Assembly: GCF_002877365.1 (NCBI RefSeq)
Contig: NZ_MCWZ01000201.1
Location: 1 to 36,793 of the forward strand
Reading direction: 5' to 3'
Origin: Vibrio sp. 10N.261.55.A7
GTDB taxonomy: Bacteria > Pseudomonadota > Gammaproteobacteria > Enterobacterales > Vibrionaceae
Length of the DNA: 36,793 nucleotides
Each line of letters begins with the position of its first letter. The stretch's first letter is position 1. The translations under genes and the position numbers were made by a program. Below are positions 32,791 to 36,793 of this stretch, in pieces. The notes beneath the pieces are model-generated. The model ran no database searches. It was given only the letters and a program-made list of their open reading frames with translations, and was not told where the DNA came from.

Positions 32791-34216
32791 ATCACTCCAA
32801 CATCAAAAAGGCAGCAGCATTGGCCTGTTTCTGTTTTCAGTCACCATCATAATGGTGTTTTTTTTAGTCAGCATCAGCGCCATTCGATTCACGACTCTGC
32901 AAACCCGCTTGCACCATGCCGCGGACAATGCCTTAGCCCTTATTGCAAGAGAAGGACTGGCGGTTGATGATGAGGAAGCGCAATATCTGGCGCGCACCTT
33001 TGTCATTTACAATTTGCCGATAGGCATACGCAGCGATGCATTAAAAAATCGCAATGACCTGTCCATCACCATCGGTGAATTGGGGTATGAGAAGAACTTG
33101 TACCTCTCCATTGAGCAGGCGCCTAAGCCCATTACTAAAATGATGCCGACGTTCTCAGCGAGAGTAGAAAAACGCCTCATTCGAGAAATACAAACAATGG
33201 AAACCGTATTGTCACTCGACCTGTCGCGCTCAATGTCTGACAAGATAGGTGGGGGATTAAAACCATCGGTATTGATGCCCGGAATCCTCGACGATTTCAT
33301 CGAGTCTCTCACCGGCGAGCAGATCATTTCCGAGGATCACCATATTGGCCTTGTTCCTTTCTCTGGCTATATCAACGTAGGGCAAGAGTATCAGAACAAA
33401 TTGGTCACGCCATTATCAAGGCAAATCCAGCCAGAGCTTCGTCATGTCGCGTCAGAGCATGGCTACGGTCAAGATTTTCTGCACAACTTTGGCGTTGAAG
33501 GCAGGCGCGACGGTGCGTGTATTAAGCGTAACATTACCGATACCAGCATGATTGGCGACATATTGGATGTGCCGATGAATCCCAGCCAGGGGTTTGATCT
33601 CTTGGTTTACCACAATTATGAGCCGCTGTCGGAACCCAATTTACGCAGAGAAATCATTCAGGCCAACAGCGGTAGAGTGCCTGAACACCTGCTCCCATTC
33701 GAGCAAACGCATTCTGACGGCCACTACATAGGTACAGCGGGTGCTTGCCCATCGATGGCTCTGCATGAAGTAAGTGGCCGAACCGAATCACTCCGAGAAA
33801 TGGTAAAAAAGTACTACGCGACTCACACCACTGGCGGAGACCAGGGCCTTATTTGGGCGTGGCGCATGCTTGATACCGGTTGGAAAAATGCCGTGTGGAA
33901 AGACCCTGGGCACACGCTCGACGATCCAAAACAGCGCATCATTTTGTTTACTGACGGAAAAAACAACGTTGGTCTACAAGACGATGACTACACCCGGTTG
34001 CTGGAAAACGTCTGTTTAACGCTGGCCACCGACGAGATAAAAGTGGATGTCATTCTTTTTGATCAAGGCATTAGCCAAGAAGAAATTGCCCAATATAAGG
34101 CGTGCAGTGCCATCACTGGCGGCCGCTATCACTATGTTCTCGGAGATGATCTCGGTGCATTGCAGCTGTTTTTCGCCCGCATGGGCATTCGTCAATACAA
34201 GATTCGCTTCATTTAG
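32768..34216 (+). CDS. tadG: TadG-like von Willebrand factor A protein
   Basis: A 482-residue membrane-anchored protein. The N-terminal Tad-like segment has one TM (about 17-40), then TLQTRLHHAADNALALIA, as in TadG proteins. A vWA domain follows from about 145: the metal-binding MIDAS motif DLSRS (Asp151, Ser153, Ser155) and the later strand RIILFTDGKNNV. Four or more Cys residues suggest disulfides in the periplasm. The start overlaps tadF by 23 bases. TadG ends the Tad machinery genes. Confidence 0.88.
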   Translation: MTVTTLNKSLQHQKGSSIGLFLFSVTIIMVFFLVSISAIRFTTLQTRLHHAADNALALIAREGLAVDDEEAQYLARTFVIYNLPIGIRSDALKNRNDLSITIGELGYEKNLYLSIEQAPKPITKMMPTFSARVEKRLIREIQTMETVLSLDLSRSMSDKIGGGLKPSVLMPGILDDFIESLTGEQIISEDHHIGLVPFSGYINVGQEYQNKLVTPLSRQIQPELRHVASEHGYGQDFLHNFGVEGRRDGACIKRNITDTSMIGDILDVPMNPSQGFDLLVYHNYEPLSEPNLRREIIQANSGRVPEHLLPFEQTHSDGHYIGTAGACPSMALHEVSGRTESLREMVKKYYATHTTGGDQGLIWAWRMLDTGWKNAVWKDPGHTLDDPKQRIILFTDGKNNVGLQDDDYTRLLENVCLTLATDEIKVDVILFDQGISQEEIAQYKACSAITGGRYHYVLGDDLGALQLFFARMGIRQYKIRFI

Positions 34217-34225
34217 AGGTAAGCT

Positions 34226-34648
34226 ATGAAAAGAACACTATTAATGGCCATAGGCTTTATCGCCACTGGCTTAGGATTTATCGGTGTATTTTTGCCCCTT
34301 CTGCCCACGGTGCCCTTTATCCTTTTGGCCATGTTTTGTTTTAGTAAATCATCCACTCGTTTTGAGCGCTGGCTGCTAAACAACAAGCTCTTTGGCCCAA
34401 CAGTGCATCGCATTCAAACCAAGCAAGGCCTGACTCGAAAAGAGAAGGCACGAATACTGATACTCAGCTGGACATCAATCTGCTTAACGATTGTTTTTGT
34501 TCTAGACCGAACCAGTGTGCAGTTGCTGTTGGCCGGTATCTTGTTGATTGAAACCTGGGTCATGATACGCATGCCGACCTGCTCAGCTAAATCCCACTCA
34601 GCTAAACCCCACTCAGCTAAGCCACACTCGACTAAAGCGGCGGCATAA
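34226..34648 (+). CDS. YbaN-like DUF454 inner-membrane protein
   Basis: A 140-residue small membrane protein of the YbaN/DUF454 family. Two hydrophobic hairpins (about 4-38 and 72-110) flank the family motif CFSKSSTRFERWLLNNKLFGP. The C-terminus is extended by a SAKPH-type repeat encoded by 15-bp tandem units, which is not part of the family. GAGGT lies before the ATG and only 9 bases separate it from tadG, so it may be the last gene of the operon, but it is not a known Tad component. Function unknown. Confidence 0.88.
   Translation: MKRTLLMAIGFIATGLGFIGVFLPLLPTVPFILLAMFCFSKSSTRFERWLLNNKLFGPTVHRIQTKQGLTRKEKARILILSWTSICLTIVFVLDRTSVQLLLAGILLIETWVMIRMPTCSAKSHSAKPHSAKPHSTKAAA
34584..34628. repeat. 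Three 15-bp tandem units in the DUF454 gene tail
   Basis: CAGCTAAATCCCACT, CAGCTAAACCCCACT and CAGCTAAGCCACACT follow each other, with a decayed fourth start after them. The 15-bp length keeps the frame and adds five residues (SAKxH) per copy. Confidence 0.9.
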
Positions 34649-35092
34649 AACGAAAAGCCAGACCGCTTTAACTGAGGTCTGGCTTTTTACACTTACTTTT
34701 TGTCGTTTTTACTTTCCGCTATTCATTAACTCCATGATCACCGCTACATCAACTCATTGCTATCCAATGCTCCACCTGAAAGCAATTAGAGTGGTATTGA
34801 ATAAGTCGAACTCACTTAGTGAGACAGAAAGAATTGAATAAAGACAATGGTCATTTTGTTGATAGGTTATTGAAGACAATGACAATCTACCCGTAAAGAC
34901 AGAGTTGCTTGTTTCGAATGATTTACACATTCATATGGGCTATATTGTATATGTTTTTGTTACGACAAAGTGAATCTTCCGTTGTCAATTACGATTATCG
35001 ATAGGCAATACGCCAACTACATGTCAGAAATGAATGGATTTAGATAGAAGATTAACTTGTCTGCATTTCATACGTATAGGTAGAAAGTTTGG
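34649..35092. other. Intergenic region (444 bp)
   Basis: After the DUF454 terminator at 34653-34687 this gap is AT-rich. It contains small inverted and direct repeats (CTCAC-TTA-GTGAG at 34811-34823; AAGACAATG twice near 34840-34880). I recognise no gene, RNA or riboswitch. It should carry the promoter of the downstream sensor gene. Confidence 0.5.
34653..34687 (+). terminator. Rho-independent terminator after DUF454 gene
   Basis: A 12-bp perfect stem AAAAGCCAGACC/GGTCTGGCTTTT with an 11-base loop and a T run lies 5 bases after the stop codon. It probably ends the tad transcript. Confidence 0.92.
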
Positions 35093-36787
35093 ATGAAGCT
35101 ATTATTTATTTGTCTCCTTTGTATATCTGGTTTCTCTACAGCGATCGCTGCACCAGAAATAGAACTGACTGAATCAGAACAAGCATACATTATAGAAAAC
35201 CCCGTCATAAACGTTGGAGTAATGCCCGACTTCACGCCTTTTTCGTACTATATAGAAAACACACTCGTTGGCTTTGAGCACGATTTATTAGCATTGGTAT
35301 CGGAAAGAACCGGTCTTAAATTTGAATTGAAGATCGACAAATGGACCACTATCTATAACTCGTTTAAGAATAAAGAAATCGATATGATTTCAAGCATTTC
35401 ATATAAAAAGTTTAGAGAGCCTTTTACCGTATTTACTAGTGCCTATTATGAGATCCCTATTATGATTTTTGTTCGAGATGACTTTGGGGATTATCTCGGC
35501 ATAAAAAGCCTATATGGTAAAAAGGTTGGCGTGCTAAAAGATGTATTTTACGTTAAAGAAATTGAAAAGATAAAAGGCATCGAAATTGTCTACTATGATA
35601 ACTATGAAGAATTAACGAAGGATCTTGTCTTTGGTAAAGTTGACGCATTGATTCAAAACTTAACAAACATAAACTACCTAATAAAGAAGAATGTATACAA
35701 AAACCTAAAACTGGCCAGTGAGCTTGTTCTACCAAATACAAAAAACGAAGACCTACGTTTTGGTGTTCAGCCAGATAAGGTACTACTTAGTTCCATTATA
35801 CAAAAATCACTAAACAGTATTTCAAATAAAGAGAAAGAGTCCTTAATCGATAAATGGATGGGTTCTATTAAAGAGTATAGTGGAGAACATATTGAACTAA
35901 CCGATATGGAGCTTGCGTATCTAGACAGCCATATTATCAAGTACTGTATCAACCCAAATGGTTTACCTTTAGAGGGTTTTGACGAAAAAGGTCAGCATAT
36001 AGGCATGAGTTCAGATTATTACTCACTGTTCAAAAATATCCTTGGGGCCAAGTTTGAGATTGTTAAAACTCAGGATTGGAATCAATCCATGAATTATATA
36101 CAACAGAAAAAATGCGATATGTTAGCGTTTAGTATGGAAACATTAGAACGTAAAGAATATTTGAATTTCACCAGTAATTTTATCGAAGTTCCTTTGGTGG
36201 TCGCGACTAGAGTTGATGGGCCATTCATTAATAATATTTTGGATTTAGAAGGTCATAGAATAGGTATTACAAGAGGTGATGCTTTTGTGAAAATTCTTCG
36301 ACAAAAGTACCCATCACTTGATCTTGTAGAAGTAAACGGTGTTTATGATGGGCTTGATGGCGTAAAAGATGGCGATCTATTTGGCTACATTGACACTTTA
36401 GTCAGTATTGGCTATGAGTTTCAAAACAGATATTTTGGTGAATTAAAAATAGCAGGTAAAATTTCTGAAGAATTAAAACTATCAATGGCCGTAGTGAAAG
36501 AAGATGAAGTTTTATTAAATATATTGCAAAAGATCGTTAATAATCTATCTAATCATTTTCACAGAGAGGTCTTTAATAAATGGATTCCTGTAAAATATGA
36601 GAAAGGGATCAACTATTCATTAGTTTGGAAGGTTGTGCTAGTTGCACTATTTGTTCTCATCATTATCAGTTATTGGAATAGGAAAGTGATTAAAGCAAAC
36701 GGTCTGCTTAAAGAGGCACAACAAGACATTGAGAAGAAAAATCGAGAGTTAGAAAAGCTTGCGACTACAGACAAACGGCGTTGTTGA
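35093..36787 (+). CDS. Double SBP_bac_3 sensor, frame ends at expected GGDEF start
   Basis: A 564-residue sensor. It has a signal peptide (about 1-19) and two periplasmic SBP_bac_3 domains (about 30-255 and 268-500, each opening with an LTxxELAYL/LTESEQAYI helix). A membrane helix (about 508-529) and a coiled coil (about 532-556) follow. It then reads LATTDK, the usual entry to a GGDEF domain (DKLTGxYNR), but continues RRC and stops. In another frame the next codons read GVVDQ, resembling TGVYNRI, so a frameshift before GGDEF is likely. Only 6 bases remain in the window, so whether the rest of the domain follows cannot be seen. Codon use is more AT-rich than in the rest of the window. Confidence 0.8.
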   Translation: MKLLFICLLCISGFSTAIAAPEIELTESEQAYIIENPVINVGVMPDFTPFSYYIENTLVGFEHDLLALVSERTGLKFELKIDKWTTIYNSFKNKEIDMISSISYKKFREPFTVFTSAYYEIPIMIFVRDDFGDYLGIKSLYGKKVGVLKDVFYVKEIEKIKGIEIVYYDNYEELTKDLVFGKVDALIQNLTNINYLIKKNVYKNLKLASELVLPNTKNEDLRFGVQPDKVLLSSIIQKSLNSISNKEKESLIDKWMGSIKEYSGEHIELTDMELAYLDSHIIKYCINPNGLPLEGFDEKGQHIGMSSDYYSLFKNILGAKFEIVKTQDWNQSMNYIQQKKCDMLAFSMETLERKEYLNFTSNFIEVPLVVATRVDGPFINNILDLEGHRIGITRGDAFVKILRQKYPSLDLVEVNGVYDGLDGVKDGDLFGYIDTLVSIGYEFQNRYFGELKIAGKISEELKLSMAVVKEDEVLLNILQKIVNNLSNHFHREVFNKWIPVKYEKGINYSLVWKVVLVALFVLIIISYWNRKVIKANGLLKEAQQDIEKKNRELEKLATTDKRRC

Positions 36788-36793
36788 TCAAAT

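Noticed and set aside
34840..34885. LuxR/HapR-type quorum-sensing site (TTGATAGGTTATTGA)
   Set aside because: The right arm does not match the TATCAA needed for the palindrome; too loose to report.

Overview
The window looks like a gammaproteobacterial chromosome, most likely Vibrionaceae. The reasons are a moderate G+C content, dense gene packing, a complete Vibrio-style Flp/Tad pilus locus, a DUF3010 gene, a YjjU-like patatin, and many c-di-GMP and chemotaxis sensor proteins. This is judged from protein character alone, since no database search was possible. I saw no rRNA, tRNA, CRISPR array, transposase or phage gene.

Region 1 (1-4335): a LysR regulator, then a two-gene unit pairing a secreted PhnD-type substrate-binding protein with a membrane GGDEF-EAL protein. 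Region 2 (4529-8593): an MFS drug-efflux-type transporter and a GlxA-type AraC regulator on the minus strand face an MBL-fold hydrolase and an atypical SDR on the plus strand. A TGTCCT-AA-AGGACA palindrome lies between the two arms. The SDR promoter has a near-consensus SoxR box inside a 19-bp -35/-10 spacer. Region 3 (8700-17209) is mixed housekeeping: a lipoprotein phospholipase D/cardiolipin synthase-like enzyme, a carboxylesterase, a YdjM-like membrane protein, DUF3010, an Aer-like PAS chemoreceptor, an alpha/beta hydrolase, a MagIII/EndoIII-like glycosylase and a patatin. Two of these genes are broken. The chemoreceptor has a frameshift that fits loss of one copy of a 5-bp tandem repeat. 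The hydrolase has lost its middle, apparently through a microhomology junction.

Region 4 (17387-34648) is the most distinctive part. A giant 1767-residue lipoprotein, with about four and a half copies of a ~196-residue helical repeat, ten RCC1-like blades and a calcium-binding tail, is transcribed away from a complete 13-gene flp-tad operon (flp, tadV, rcpC, rcpA, cpaD/rcpB-like, tadZ, tadA-G). The two share one 257-bp control region containing a strong promoter and an inverted repeat. A YbaN-like DUF454 gene with a small repeat-expanded tail closes the run before a terminator. The likely theme is surface attachment: Tad builds Flp pili, and the giant lipoprotein may be a co-regulated surface factor.

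Region 5 (34649-36793): a long AT-rich gap, then a double SBP_bac_3 sensor whose frame stops exactly where a GGDEF domain should begin, at the window edge. Small direct-repeat expansions and contractions recur across the window (10317, 13648, 16081, 30869, 34584) and may be an active source of variation here.
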